From: an uncultured Prochlorococcus sp.
Lineage (GTDB): Bacteria > Cyanobacteriota > Cyanobacteriia > PCC-6307 > Cyanobiaceae
NCBI GenBank assembly: GCA_902539115.1
Contig: CACBHP010000002.1
Location: 39,800-103,799 of the forward strand
Direction: 5' to 3'
Length of the DNA: 64,000 nucleotides
Of this stretch, positions 36,812 through 46,332 are shown piece after piece. Both the position numbers and the translations under genes were made by a program. The notes beneath the pieces were generated by a model that saw only the letters and a program-made list of their open reading frames with translations, searched no databases and was not told where the DNA came from. The stretch's first letter is position 1, and every line of letters starts with the position of its first letter.

Positions 36812-37759
36812 TTATCTAAATAAGTTTTTGTTGTCTTCACTAAGATAATTTATTGTGTTAATAACTCCTTTTTTTATTGAAACTTTTGGTTCCCAATTGT
36901 AAGATTTGGCTTTTGATATATCTAAATGAACCATAGGCGAATCCCCAATCCAACCTCTTTTTGTTCCAGAAAACTTATAGTTTATATTTTTGATTGAGAG
37001 AGATTGACAAACAATGTCAGCCAGTTCTTTTACTGACATAATTTCAGAATGTCCTAAATTAAATATCTCTGATTTACTATTATGATTTACCAATTTTATT
37101 ATTCCCTTTACACCATCAGAAACATCTAGAAAAGATTTACGTTGAGATCCATCACCTAAAATTTCCAAATATTTTTTGTTAATTTTTAATTTCTTATAAA
37201 AATCATAAATAACTCCATGGGAGTATCCCACTCCTATCCATGAAACAAATCTAAATATAGAACTTTTAAAATCACCATATTCCGAATATGCTTGAATAAA
37301 AGCTTCACAGGCTAACTTACTTGCTCCATATACTGAAGTTTGTCTAAAGCATTCATTTTCAGAAGTAGGGAAGTTACTCGGCTCTCCATATACAGCTGCA
37401 CTACTTGCAAATATAAGATGCTCGCAATTATTAATTCTTGCATAATCACATACTGATTTTGTTACTAACAAATTTTGGTGCAAATCAATATCTCTATTTA
37501 AAATCCCTCCTCTAACATCTGCATTAGCAGCGAAATGATAAATATAGTTTAAATTCTTAATTACAGGCCATTCTTTATAATCAGTTGATAAATCTATTTC
37601 AAAGAATACTAAATTAGGGTTATTTAAAGGTAAATTTTCCTTTCTTCCTGTACTCAAATTATCGAAAATATATACTTTAATATCAAAATTTTTCAGTAAC
37701 TCACTTATTAAATTTGAACCTATAAAACCAGCTCCTCCTGTAACTAATATATTTTGCAT
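36812..37759 (-). CDS. NAD-dependent sugar-nucleotide epimerase (SDR), copy B
   Basis: The 315-residue protein resembles UDP-glucose 4-epimerase-like SDR enzymes: VTGGAGFIGSNLISEL, FASSAAVYG, SVYGASKLACEAF (Tyr-x-x-x-Lys), and SHGVIYDFYKKL. It shares THGVIYDF/SHGVIYDF and RGWIGD.P with the plus-strand copy at 34973, so the two are paralogues placed in opposite orientation around a GT2 gene. It is the first gene of a two-gene unit with that GT2 gene. Confidence 0.88.
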   Translation of the reverse strand: MQNILVTGGAGFIGSNLISELLKNFDIKVYIFDNLSTGRKENLPLNNPNLVFFEIDLSTDYKEWPVIKNLNYIYHFAANADVRGGILNRDIDLHQNLLVTKSVCDYARINNCEHLIFASSAAVYGEPSNFPTSENECFRQTSVYGASKLACEAFIQAYSEYGDFKSSIFRFVSWIGVGYSHGVIYDFYKKLKINKKYLEILGDGSQRKSFLDVSDGVKGIIKLVNHNSKSEIFNLGHSEIMSVKELADIVCQSLSIKNINYKFSGTKRGWIGDSPMVHLDISKAKSYNWEPKVSIKKGVINTINYLSEDNKNLFR

Positions 37760-37877
37760 ATTTAGAAAATAATATTATCTGATAATAAGATATTTCGGGA
37801 GAATTTTTATGAAGTGGTTAATTATTTTCAAAATCATAAAATAAATTTTGTGTATTTAATTATTCAGAGAATATTAA

Positions 37878-38801
37878 TTATCTTCTCAATCTTTTTGACC
37901 AATTCAAGAAAGTCGTATGAAAAAAATTATAGAAATTTATGCCCAAAAACGAAGCAATATAGATAAAAAAGTTTATTAAATATTCTCTATTAAAATAATT
38001 TTTTTTTAAATTAAGAAGCTTTCTAGCGCTTTTTGATTTATTAATTCTTATTAATTTAGTAACTATTTTTCTACGCAATATTAGATCTATTTCTGGATAT
38101 AAGCCATAAAATTTTCTCAATATATTTATTTCTGTTCTTATATAATCTCTTAATCTCCCCCCCAGCCTAGAACCTTGATGCTGTCTTATAAAAGTCAATG
38201 ATCTATTACTAAAATAGAACTTATTTTTTTTTGATAATCTAAGATAAAAATCATAATCTTCACCAGTTAGTATTTTATTATCAAAACCATTAATTTCTTT
38301 TGCTATTTTTACATTAATAATTGGATTACTAGCAGAGCCCGTAAAATCGCCTCTTTGCAATAATAGTGATCTTAAGTCTGATTTAGGATCTTTTATTGTA
38401 TTTGAAAAAATTCTTTTTGTATCATTATCTTTAAAAAATTTAAATCCCGAATACCAAAGTGCTATTTCCTTTTGGTGAATTTCCTCTAAAAAATTAAAAA
38501 ATTCCTGAACTTTTTTTTCATGCCAATAGTCATCATCATCCAAAAAACCTAAATATTTAGTATTTGCAATATTTAAAGCAAGATTTCTCTGTTCTGAAAT
38601 TGATATTGGTTTATGTCTTTTATAAAAAATATTCTTGTAATATTTTTGATAATCATTAATTATATTTTCTGAAACTATATCTGATCCATTATCTAAAATT
38701 AATATTTCAAAATCGCCATTTGTTTGATTACAAAGACTATTTAATGATTCCTTTAAAAATTTTGGTCTATTAAATGTAGTTATGCAAGCTGTTAATTTCA
38801 T
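37878..38801 (-). CDS. GT2 family glycosyltransferase
   Basis: The 307-residue protein begins MKLTACITTFNRPKFLKESLNSLCNQTNGDFEILILDNGSD and has the DxD motif in LGFLDDDDYWHEKKVQEF, with the acceptor-side GFDNKILTGEDYDFYLRLSKK. The C-terminal part has a hydrophobic helix (FFIYIASFLGINFYNFF). It is one of several GT2 enzymes building the glycan and is tightly packed with the Nudix and GT4 genes upstream. Confidence 0.9.
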   Translation of the reverse strand: MKLTACITTFNRPKFLKESLNSLCNQTNGDFEILILDNGSDIVSENIINDYQKYYKNIFYKRHKPISISEQRNLALNIANTKYLGFLDDDDYWHEKKVQEFFNFLEEIHQKEIALWYSGFKFFKDNDTKRIFSNTIKDPKSDLRSLLLQRGDFTGSASNPIINVKIAKEINGFDNKILTGEDYDFYLRLSKKNKFYFSNRSLTFIRQHQGSRLGGRLRDYIRTEINILRKFYGLYPEIDLILRRKIVTKLIRINKSKSARKLLNLKKNYFNREYLINFFIYIASFLGINFYNFFHTTFLNWSKRLRR

Positions 38802-38831
38802 TAAATGATGATAAAAAAGATATAATAAAAT

Positions 38832-39356
38832 TTAAATTAAATATAGACCTATAATTGCGGAGGAGGCTAGTAGAGAAAAGTATTTTTTTATTTGATCTTT
38901 ACCCATCCAAAAGAAGTAAGACTCTTCTAGCTCGCCCTCCACGAATGCGGTAAATGGTTTTAGGCTATTAAACAAATTAGATTTAAAAAAATACCCTCTA
39001 AATTCACTTCGCATTGGATCTATGTAGCAAGATCCAATCTGAATTAAATTAATATTTTTTAATCCTAACTCTTCTCTCATTTCTCTTTCAGCTGCTTTTA
39101 TTGGAGTTTCATTCTGATCTATTGCGCCTCCTGGAAATTCCAAAATATAATCTTTACATCCAATCCTATATCTTAATTGAAACAAATACTGTTCGAGTTC
39201 ATTTATTAGAATTACTTGAGAAAAACTTTGCCTATTTATTCTTGAATAATTAATATGATTATTTGATCCTAATTTTATTTTTGATTCTAAAAGTTCCAAA
39301 TATTTACTATTTTTATAAATAAATTTTTCTTCTTTTATTTCTCTTTTACAAGGCAT
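38832..39356 (-). CDS. Nudix hydrolase
   Basis: I choose the ATG at 39356 (MPCKREIKEEKF), 7 bases after the upstream GT4 stop; the track's longer ORF would overlap that gene. The roughly 174-residue protein has a perfect Nudix box, GAIDQNETPIKAAEREMREELGL (GX5EX7REUXEEXGU), with the flanking YILEFPGG and SCYIDPMRSEFRGYFF. ADP-sugar or NDP-sugar pyrophosphatases have similar layouts. Its place between glycosyltransferases suggests it acts on a sugar nucleotide, but this is an inference. Confidence 0.85.
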   Translation of the reverse strand: MPCKREIKEEKFIYKNSKYLELLESKIKLGSNNHINYSRINRQSFSQVILINELEQYLFQLRYRIGCKDYILEFPGGAIDQNETPIKAAEREMREELGLKNINLIQIGSCYIDPMRSEFRGYFFKSNLFNSLKPFTAFVEGELEESYFFWMGKDQIKKYFSLLASSAIIGLYLI

Positions 39357-39363
39357 CTTAAAT

Positions 39364-40545
39364 TTAAATTCTTGATTTAAAGCTATTAATAAACTTTCTT
39401 GATAAGTTTGACCAATTTCTTTCATTTGCATATCTAAAAGCCATTTCAATTTTATCAGTATAGTATTCCTCTTTTTTTTCTAAAATTTTTTTTATAGAAG
39501 AAAATACATTTTTTGAATCTTCAGGTATAAAATATTCAGCTAAATTTTCTTCTTTAGCAAGTCGGCCCATTTCAGAAACATTTGATACTAATGCAAGTTT
39601 GGAATGTGAAAAAGCTCCTTTCATTAATGGTCCTGAACCTCCACTGTAATGGGATAAGTAAGGAAGAATTGCGAAGTCAGCTTTCTGATAAACACAACTT
39701 ATTAATTCAAAGGGCACATATGAATTATGAATTACTACATTTTTTGAGGCACCTTCCAATATTTTTCTTGAAAGTTTTTCCTCATCATGCCCAACTATCC
39801 ATAAATAAGGGTCATCTGGTTTATTAAAAAATTCATTCCAAACAGATGTTATAAAAAGATGGCCTTTATCTTTTCTGAGATTTCCAAATAAAAGGAATAT
39901 TTTTTTATTGTATTTAGGGTAATTTATTGATTCTTTTTCAAAATTATAAATCAATTCTTTTTCGGAAAATTTTCTAATAATTCCTCCACCTCCGTCCTCA
40001 ATAACTATTATTTTTTCTTTTTTGAAAGATAGTTGTTTTGAAAGTAAATTTTTATGCCATTGCCCTAAACAGCTAATTTTTATATCAAATAGATTTAATG
40101 AAAATTTGAAAATAAAAGATTGAATAAACTTTAAAATCCTAAAAAAGTTTATTCCTTGATTATGAAAATTATATTCAAAATTAGGTGCGTTTACTTGAAC
40201 AGTTATCTTGCCTTTCCATCTCAATATTTTTAAAATAATTAATAAAAATGAAACGCAAGAATATTCACAATCTAATATTATTAATCTGTTATAGTTTTTT
40301 CTTAAATAAACAAATCGAAGAATAGTTATAAAACACAAAGATAAATAAAGAATCAGACCTTTAATAGAGTAAATATTAAAATTTAAATTTGATGTATTTT
40401 CTTTATCTAAATATCTATAAACTTTTGCAGCAGAAATGATATTTACTTTATATTTAAAGTTTCTTAATTCATTAAATAAAGATTTTGTATAAACGTAATA
40501 ATGACCTTTTCTAAAGGGAGTAGGTTGAATAATAGCTATTTTCAA
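39364..40545 (-). CDS. GT4-like family glycosyltransferase
   Basis: The 393-residue protein has a GT-B layout: MKIAIIQPTPFRKGHYYVYTKSLFNELR at the start, a hydrophobic stretch at about 60-120, and a C-terminal nucleotide-binding domain with LLFGNLRKDKGHLFITSVWNEF, WIVGHDEEKLSRKILEG and YLSHYSGGSGPLMKGAFSHSKLALVSN. The GGSGP segment replaces the usual Glu-rich EX7E segment, so it is a divergent member. It is probably bound to the inner membrane. Confidence 0.8.
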   Translation of the reverse strand: MKIAIIQPTPFRKGHYYVYTKSLFNELRNFKYKVNIISAAKVYRYLDKENTSNLNFNIYSIKGLILYLSLCFITILRFVYLRKNYNRLIILDCEYSCVSFLLIILKILRWKGKITVQVNAPNFEYNFHNQGINFFRILKFIQSFIFKFSLNLFDIKISCLGQWHKNLLSKQLSFKKEKIIVIEDGGGGIIRKFSEKELIYNFEKESINYPKYNKKIFLLFGNLRKDKGHLFITSVWNEFFNKPDDPYLWIVGHDEEKLSRKILEGASKNVVIHNSYVPFELISCVYQKADFAILPYLSHYSGGSGPLMKGAFSHSKLALVSNVSEMGRLAKEENLAEYFIPEDSKNVFSSIKKILEKKEEYYTDKIEMAFRYANERNWSNLSRKFINSFKSRI

Positions 40546-40657
40546 TTTAAAAATGGATTTTTTACATCTGAAGAAATTCTGAGAAAATGTGTTTGATAAA
40601 TCAAAACTAAATATCCTTGGTAAATCTTGAATTATTATTTTTATAAATTAACATAAT

Positions 40658-41899
40658 TTATTCCCAAATATCTAATTGAAAGTAATTTAGATTTTTTTCT
40701 TTGATAATTTTCTTCACCATTTTCAATTTACTTTGATCCCTACTACAGTTGAATAATAAAATATCACCAATCACTTTTGAGTTTAAATTAAATTCTTCTA
40801 AGCCTAAATCTTTATTATTATTTAAAACATCGGGATCAAAGTAGAAAATTTTATAATTTTTTGAAAGTTTTAGAGATATTAAATAAGATTGTGATTCTTC
40901 TAATAAATAACTTCCATCTTTATAAGTCAATCCTACAACTACTACATTCTCTAATTTCTTATTAATACAAAATTGATCAATTTTTTTTACATAGTAATCA
41001 GGCAATTTACTGTTGAAAGTCTCATTCTGAATTGGCAAATAATATTCTAATCCTTCTGCTCTATTAATAACTTGCTGAATTGCTCTATTGTCTCTAGGGA
41101 AACAAGGGCCTCCAAAACCTAAACCTTTATTTAAATACTTTTTACCAATCCTACTATCGGAACCAATTGCAGAAAGAACATCTTTTGAAGAGCAATTTTC
41201 AATATTATCGGAAGCTATTCCTATAGCGTTAGCAAAACTAATTTTTGAGGTTATATATGAATTTATAGAGATTTTTGCCATTTCAGCACTTTCTATACTC
41301 ATTCTTCTTATTGGAATATTTTTATTTTTTATTACTGTCATCATTGCCTCAATATGGATATCTGCAGAGTGTGGAATATCTTCACCAACCAAAAGAAAAT
41401 CAGGATTTTTTAAATCATTTAATACTGAACCTAAAGCAATGAATTCGGGAGAATAACAAAATTTAATTTTTGAAATTTTTTCATTTTTTAATCTTATTTT
41501 AGAAATCAATTTCAACCTAGTATCTCCTGGTAAAACAGTCGAGGTTATTACAATTAACTTATTTTCACAAGAAGAATCAACATCACTTATGTTTAAAATT
41601 ACATTCTCTAAATATTTAGTATCAAAAGTACCATCCTTCAAAGAAGGTGTTGGCACTATTACATAAATTACATCGGATTGCTCTATAACTTGTGATGTAT
41701 TATCTAAAATTTTAAAATTTTCAAAACCTAGATTTATTTCACCTTGCAAGCCTGTTTCTAAAACTGGAGCAATCTTTTTACGTAAATCATTTCTTACATT
41801 TTTATCTATATCAAAACCAAATACATTATTTCCAGCTGCAGCAAAAGCAGCAAACATCGAGCAACCTAACTTACCTAATCCAATAACACCTATATTCAT
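40658..41899 (-). CDS. Nucleotide-sugar dehydrogenase (UDP-glucose/GDP-mannose family)
   Basis: The 413-residue protein has the three-domain dehydrogenase layout: MNIGVIGLGKLGCSMFAAFAAAGNNVFGFDID, a VPTP loop, YSPEFIALGSV, the catalytic Cys in GLGFGGPCFPRDNRAI, and the Lys in EMAKISINSYITSKISFAN. The C-terminal UDP-binding loop is unusual: GLTYKDGSYLLEESQS lacks the common TDDxR. This marks a subgroup whose substrate may differ from UDP-glucose. It is separate from the eukaryote-like enzyme at 56.4 kb. Confidence 0.87.
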   Translation of the reverse strand: MNIGVIGLGKLGCSMFAAFAAAGNNVFGFDIDKNVRNDLRKKIAPVLETGLQGEINLGFENFKILDNTSQVIEQSDVIYVIVPTPSLKDGTFDTKYLENVILNISDVDSSCENKLIVITSTVLPGDTRLKLISKIRLKNEKISKIKFCYSPEFIALGSVLNDLKNPDFLLVGEDIPHSADIHIEAMMTVIKNKNIPIRRMSIESAEMAKISINSYITSKISFANAIGIASDNIENCSSKDVLSAIGSDSRIGKKYLNKGLGFGGPCFPRDNRAIQQVINRAEGLEYYLPIQNETFNSKLPDYYVKKIDQFCINKKLENVVVVGLTYKDGSYLLEESQSYLISLKLSKNYKIFYFDPDVLNNNKDLGLEEFNLNSKVIGDILLFNCSRDQSKLKMVKKIIKEKNLNYFQLDIWE

Positions 41900-41925
41900 A
41901 AAATTAAATTGTCATGTTAAAAAAA

Positions 41926-43254
41926 TTATCTTATTGGATTTGCTCCCTCTCTCCTAGAGACAAGACGTATTGTTCTAAAAAAAATTAACAAATCTAACCA
42001 AAAAGAAAAGTTTTTGATGTAAAAAAAATCATAAGTCAATTTTATCTCTGAATCGTCAATTGAAGATCCATAAGGATAATTAACTTGAGCCCAACCACTT
42101 AAACCAGGCTTAACTAGATATCTTAAGTCATAAAAGGGAATTACTTTCTTTAAATTTGAATCAATCTCAGGTCTTTCTGGTCTGGGACCTATCAAACTCA
42201 TGTCTCCTATAAGAACTGAATACAATTGAGGAAGCTCATCAATTCTTGAAGGTCTAAGAAATTTACCAATTTGAGTTATCCTAATATCGTTCTTTTTTGA
42301 CCATTGAACGCCATCTACCTCCGCATTTACTTTCATAGTTCTTAATTTACAAATTCTGAATTTATTGCCATTTTTCCCTACTCTATCTTGGAAATACAAT
42401 ATTGGGCCATTATCTTCTAATGATATTAATAATCCCAAAAAACACAATAATGGTAATAATAAAATAAGCATAATTAGGCTTAAGAAGATATCTGAAATCC
42501 TTTTAAGTCTTATTTGAAAACTTCTTCCTCTGCTAATGTTTGCGAATAAGTTTAACAATTCATTAGAGGAGAGGAAAACCGATGGTATTCTTTGCAAAAA
42601 AATTTCGCTCCAATTAACTATTGAAAAGATATTTTCTCCCTGAAAATATAAATTAATAATTTTTTTTTGATTTATTGGAGTGCAATCACCAAATTTTTCT
42701 ATTATTATGTTTTTGATTTTTTTATTACCAATCAAAAGTTTATCTATAGAATCTGAAAACTTTATATTAATTTTACTTAATTTTACTAGATCTAATAATT
42801 TTAAAAATGAATTATGGCTTCCAACAAATTCCCAGTTTTGTTGAAATTTAGAATTACGAATTAAAAATAGACGTAAAAAATATTGTCCTATAAAAGAAGC
42901 AAGTATATACCTCAGAAAAAAAACAAAGTTATCCCAGTAAATATAATTATCTTTAAAATCTAAAATTTTATAAAATAATAAAAAATTAAATGAAAAGTAT
43001 ATAAAAAAATTTAAACAAGATAAAAATATATTTTTTATATTTTCTAGAATATCATTCTTATTTTGGTGATATCTGCCAACTACATAACTAATTAAAAACC
43101 AAAAAAATATAATTAAAAAGTTAAATAATATTGTTGTATATCCATTTGAATAAATTTTTAAAGTAGTAAAAAAAATAGCGAAAGTAAAAATATCAAACAA
43201 AAAAGAGACTAATATGCCTTTACGTAATGCGAACCAATAAGGCGTAATTAACAT
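41926..43254 (-). CDS. Initiating sugar-phosphate transferase (WcaJ/WbaP-type polyprenyl glycosylphosphotransferase)
   Basis: The 442-residue protein has four or five N-terminal helices and a cytoplasmic C-terminal catalytic domain. Motifs are KRISDIFLSLIMLILLLPLLCFLGLLISLEDNGPILYFQDRVGKNGNKFRICKLRTM, RIDELPQLYSVLIGDMSLIGPRPERPE, and LVKPGLSGWAQVNYPYG. Such enzymes move a hexose-1-phosphate to undecaprenyl phosphate to start the repeat unit. It lies 26 bases downstream of no stop but just upstream of the dehydrogenase gene in the same group. Confidence 0.93.
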   Translation of the reverse strand: MLITPYWFALRKGILVSFLFDIFTFAIFFTTLKIYSNGYTTILFNFLIIFFWFLISYVVGRYHQNKNDILENIKNIFLSCLNFFIYFSFNFLLFYKILDFKDNYIYWDNFVFFLRYILASFIGQYFLRLFLIRNSKFQQNWEFVGSHNSFLKLLDLVKLSKINIKFSDSIDKLLIGNKKIKNIIIEKFGDCTPINQKKIINLYFQGENIFSIVNWSEIFLQRIPSVFLSSNELLNLFANISRGRSFQIRLKRISDIFLSLIMLILLLPLLCFLGLLISLEDNGPILYFQDRVGKNGNKFRICKLRTMKVNAEVDGVQWSKKNDIRITQIGKFLRPSRIDELPQLYSVLIGDMSLIGPRPERPEIDSNLKKVIPFYDLRYLVKPGLSGWAQVNYPYGSSIDDSEIKLTYDFFYIKNFSFWLDLLIFFRTIRLVSRREGANPIR

Positions 43255-43422
43255 GAGTTATGGTATATCAAGATAAATTATTAATTTATGATATCTTAAA
43301 AAGTATATTTATCAAAACTTAAAAAAATAAAATTTTAGCGATAAATTTTTATCTTATAAACTATAGATAAAACCTTTAAATCTATATTGGATAATCTTTA
43401 TATATTATTTTTTTAAAAAGTA

Positions 43423-44505
43423 TCATGTTTTATTAAAAAGATCTGAATACAAATTTAAGAATTTGATTGCCCTATCTTTATAAGAGTGACAATTAATTGC
43501 TCTTAGATTGCCTTTTTTCTGTATCTTAGTTCTTTCTATTGGGTTGTTTAAATAATAAATAATTTTGTTTACCCAAATATTTGGGTCATCGGAATCAATA
43601 TGTATTACTTCTTCTTGATTAAAATATGGAGATGTATTCAATGGTGAATCAACTAATTGAAATCCACCATAGTAAGGAATTTTAAAATAGCGTAAATTAT
43701 AGATGATATGTTCTGGTGTATTTTCATGAAAATTAATACAGATCTTACTATTTCTATATATTAATATTTCTCTTTCATTACTTATAACTTCATTCAATTT
43801 TTTCATTTTTTTATTTACAAAAAAATTAAGTTTTTTTGAAACCGGCTTAATAAATTTATTTGAAAATTTTATTATTCCATTTGATATCCTAACTCTTTTA
43901 TTGAATCCTCTGCCAAACAAACCTATTTTAAGATTTGGATTTTTTTTTCTTAAAAGTGGCAAAACATTATTAAATAAAAATGATTTACTTTTCATTTTTG
44001 ATCCAATAAAAACTAGGTCAAAATTATTTTTGTGCTTATCTTCACTTTTAATTTTTATACTATTTTTAGGTAAACCTGGAGAGGCATTGGGAATTGTTAT
44101 GTATTTTCTTTTTGTTAATTCCTCAAATTTTTTCATTGAAATAGATTCCCTTTCTCCATAAATTATTTGAAATGAATTAAGATTATTTATTATAAGTTTT
44201 TTATGAAATTCATAAAATTTTGAATCATTATATATAGGCCAATGAACCCATAAAGCGATAATTAATCCTTTTTTGGAAAGAAATTTTGCATGATTTAAAA
44301 CAGATTTTGATTTATAATTTGAGAGATCATCTATTATAAATATCTTTTCATTACCATTATTAATTTTTTTAATATTATCAACTATTTTACAATTAAGATT
44401 TAATTCTAAAAATCCGTTCATCAATCCTAAAGAAATATGCGATTCTGCGGATTGAACATCAATATTAGGCCTTATAATATAAATTTTTTCAGGAAATGTA
44501 TTCAT
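43423..44505 (-). CDS. CgeB-like glycosyltransferase
   Basis: The 360-residue protein lacks strong N-terminal motifs but has a C-terminal pattern typical of CgeB/Glyco_trans_1_2 proteins: ICINFHENTPEHIIYNLRYFKIPYYGGFQLVDSPLNTSPYFNQEEVIHIDSDDPNIWVNKIIYYLNNPIERTKIQKKG, followed by CHSYKDRAIKFLNLY. A GT-B glycosyltransferase is the best guess. It starts right upstream of its neighbour: the ABC exporter stop (44508) lies 2 bases from this start, so they form an operon. Confidence 0.72.
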   Translation of the reverse strand: MNTFPEKIYIIRPNIDVQSAESHISLGLMNGFLELNLNCKIVDNIKKINNGNEKIFIIDDLSNYKSKSVLNHAKFLSKKGLIIALWVHWPIYNDSKFYEFHKKLIINNLNSFQIIYGERESISMKKFEELTKRKYITIPNASPGLPKNSIKIKSEDKHKNNFDLVFIGSKMKSKSFLFNNVLPLLRKKNPNLKIGLFGRGFNKRVRISNGIIKFSNKFIKPVSKKLNFFVNKKMKKLNEVISNEREILIYRNSKICINFHENTPEHIIYNLRYFKIPYYGGFQLVDSPLNTSPYFNQEEVIHIDSDDPNIWVNKIIYYLNNPIERTKIQKKGNLRAINCHSYKDRAIKFLNLYSDLFNKT

Positions 44506-44507
44506 TT

Positions 44508-46172
44508 TTATTTTAATTTAAACCTCATGGGGAATAAATTAGATTGTACTTCCGAATGAGTAATAACAATAACAATTGAATTTTTGGTTTTTGATAACAG
44601 TAAATCATTAAAAATCATTGATGTTTTTAGATCGAGTGATGATGAAGGTTCATCTAATATTATGATTGGTTTTACACTTGAAATGATTTTTAAAAGGGAT
44701 ATTCTTTGGGCTTGACCACCTGAGATATTCCTTCCAAAGTCAGAAATCATATAATCAAGAAACTGGCTGCCAAATTCTTCTTTTAAACCTAATTTAATAC
44801 CATTTTCATACAATTCCTGCTTATTAATTAATTCATTACTCCCAAACAATATATTTTCATATAAGGAGCCAGTAAATAAAAAAGGCGATTGTGATAGATA
44901 AGAAATATTTTTGTAAAAATATCTATTAGGTATATTTTTTGTATTAAAATTATTTAATTCTATCTCTCCTGCAGAAGGTTTAAGAAGTTTAAGAATTAAT
45001 TCTACTAAAGTTGTTTTACCAGAACCGCTTTTACCTAAAATAGCTGTGGGCTGTCCCTCTACAAATTGCCAATCATCATAAATTATCTCATGTTTATCCT
45101 TGTATTGATATCTTAAATCCTTTATTTTAATTTTATTTTTTTCATTTTTATATAAAAAATCATCTTTTATTATTTCGTTTACAAAATAATTTGATAATTT
45201 TTTGGTTTTCTTTGTTTTTAGACTAAATAAAAATATAAGATTATTTATTGAAAGTGAAGAGGATTTAATAAAAGCATATGCGGAATAAGTCTGTTGTGAA
45301 GCAGGAAGAATCCTATTAAATGCAAAAAGCAAAGTTCCTAATTGCCCAAAAATTAATAAACTGGAATTATTAGAAATTGAAATAATAATAAAAAAGGTAA
45401 ATAAACATAAACAAACTGTTTCAACTATATATCTTGGCGATTGAGAATAAATCAAAGTATTTGCATAACTATTCCTTGATTTAATCTCGTTATAAATGAA
45501 TTTTTTAATCTGTTTTTCCGATGATCCTCCTATTATTAAATCAACAATTGAAGCTAAAGTTGATCTCACTAAAGCTGCTTGTTCGTGATTATACTTAGTA
45601 ATATTTTCACCATTTATTTTTAATTTCTTAGCGAATAAAAGAATAATAATTAAATAAACTAAAGAAATAAATAATCCTGAAATTAAGAATAGTTTTGTTT
45701 CTAGAAATAAGAGCGAAAAAGATATAGATATCAAAATTATTGTATTAGATATTAAACTTGCAAAGTTTGATAAAGCTTCAGAATTTCTTGGCACATCTTG
45801 AATTAGAATAGATAAAAATTTTGATTGATTTGCTGACTTTAAAAAAATATATTCCTGATTAATAATCTTTTGAAATGCAAAAGAAGATATTTTAGCGCTA
45901 ATGGAAGCTGCTATACGATATTGAGTAAATAATAAAAATACCCTTAAAACACCACATATAATTACAGTAAACAAAAACTTAGAAGCATATTCAAAATTAT
46001 TTTCAAGATCAACTCTATTATCAATTGATGAGAAGGATTGAATGAATGGTTTTATTGAAGAAAGCACAAATACTTCGCTCAAGCTGAGCAACAACGCGCT
46101 TAGAATAATTAAGCAGCTATAAAAAACATATTTTCTCGGAAGAAAAAGAATTAATCTTATCAAAGGGATCAT
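44508..46172 (-). CDS. ABC transporter, fused permease and ATPase (MsbA-like)
   Basis: The 554-residue half-transporter has about six helices (1-310) followed by an ATPase: Walker A LGKSGSGKTTLVEL, Q-loop YLSQSPFLFTGSLYENILFG, signature NISGGQAQRISLL, Walker B PIIILDEPSSSLD and the switch His in ITHSEV. It works as a homodimer, probably exporting a lipid-linked sugar or lipid. It is divergent from the heptose operon across 160 bases. Confidence 0.93.
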   Translation of the reverse strand: MIPLIRLILFLPRKYVFYSCLIILSALLLSLSEVFVLSSIKPFIQSFSSIDNRVDLENNFEYASKFLFTVIICGVLRVFLLFTQYRIAASISAKISSFAFQKIINQEYIFLKSANQSKFLSILIQDVPRNSEALSNFASLISNTIILISISFSLLFLETKLFLISGLFISLVYLIIILLFAKKLKINGENITKYNHEQAALVRSTLASIVDLIIGGSSEKQIKKFIYNEIKSRNSYANTLIYSQSPRYIVETVCLCLFTFFIIISISNNSSLLIFGQLGTLLFAFNRILPASQQTYSAYAFIKSSSLSINNLIFLFSLKTKKTKKLSNYFVNEIIKDDFLYKNEKNKIKIKDLRYQYKDKHEIIYDDWQFVEGQPTAILGKSGSGKTTLVELILKLLKPSAGEIELNNFNTKNIPNRYFYKNISYLSQSPFLFTGSLYENILFGSNELINKQELYENGIKLGLKEEFGSQFLDYMISDFGRNISGGQAQRISLLKIISSVKPIIILDEPSSSLDLKTSMIFNDLLLSKTKNSIVIVITHSEVQSNLFPMRFKLK

Positions 46173-46332
46173 AATTTTTCAAAATTAGTAATTACTTGGT
46201 TATCTTTTAGCTATTAATTAATCATTTTTAATTTTTTTTATATGAATTGAAAGTTAAGATAAATAAATCAAATATGATAATATTATTTTAATTTTACAAG
46301 CAAACAAAAAGCTTGATAGTCAAATTAATTTA

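Noticed and set aside
41088-41456. 122-aa plus-strand ORF
   Set aside because: Antisense to the nucleotide-sugar dehydrogenase, with no independent features.
43255-43422. AT-rich inverted repeats upstream of the sugar-phosphate transferase
   Set aside because: Runs such as gataaatta/taatttat arise easily in AT-rich DNA and show no loop or T-run typical of a terminator or attenuator.
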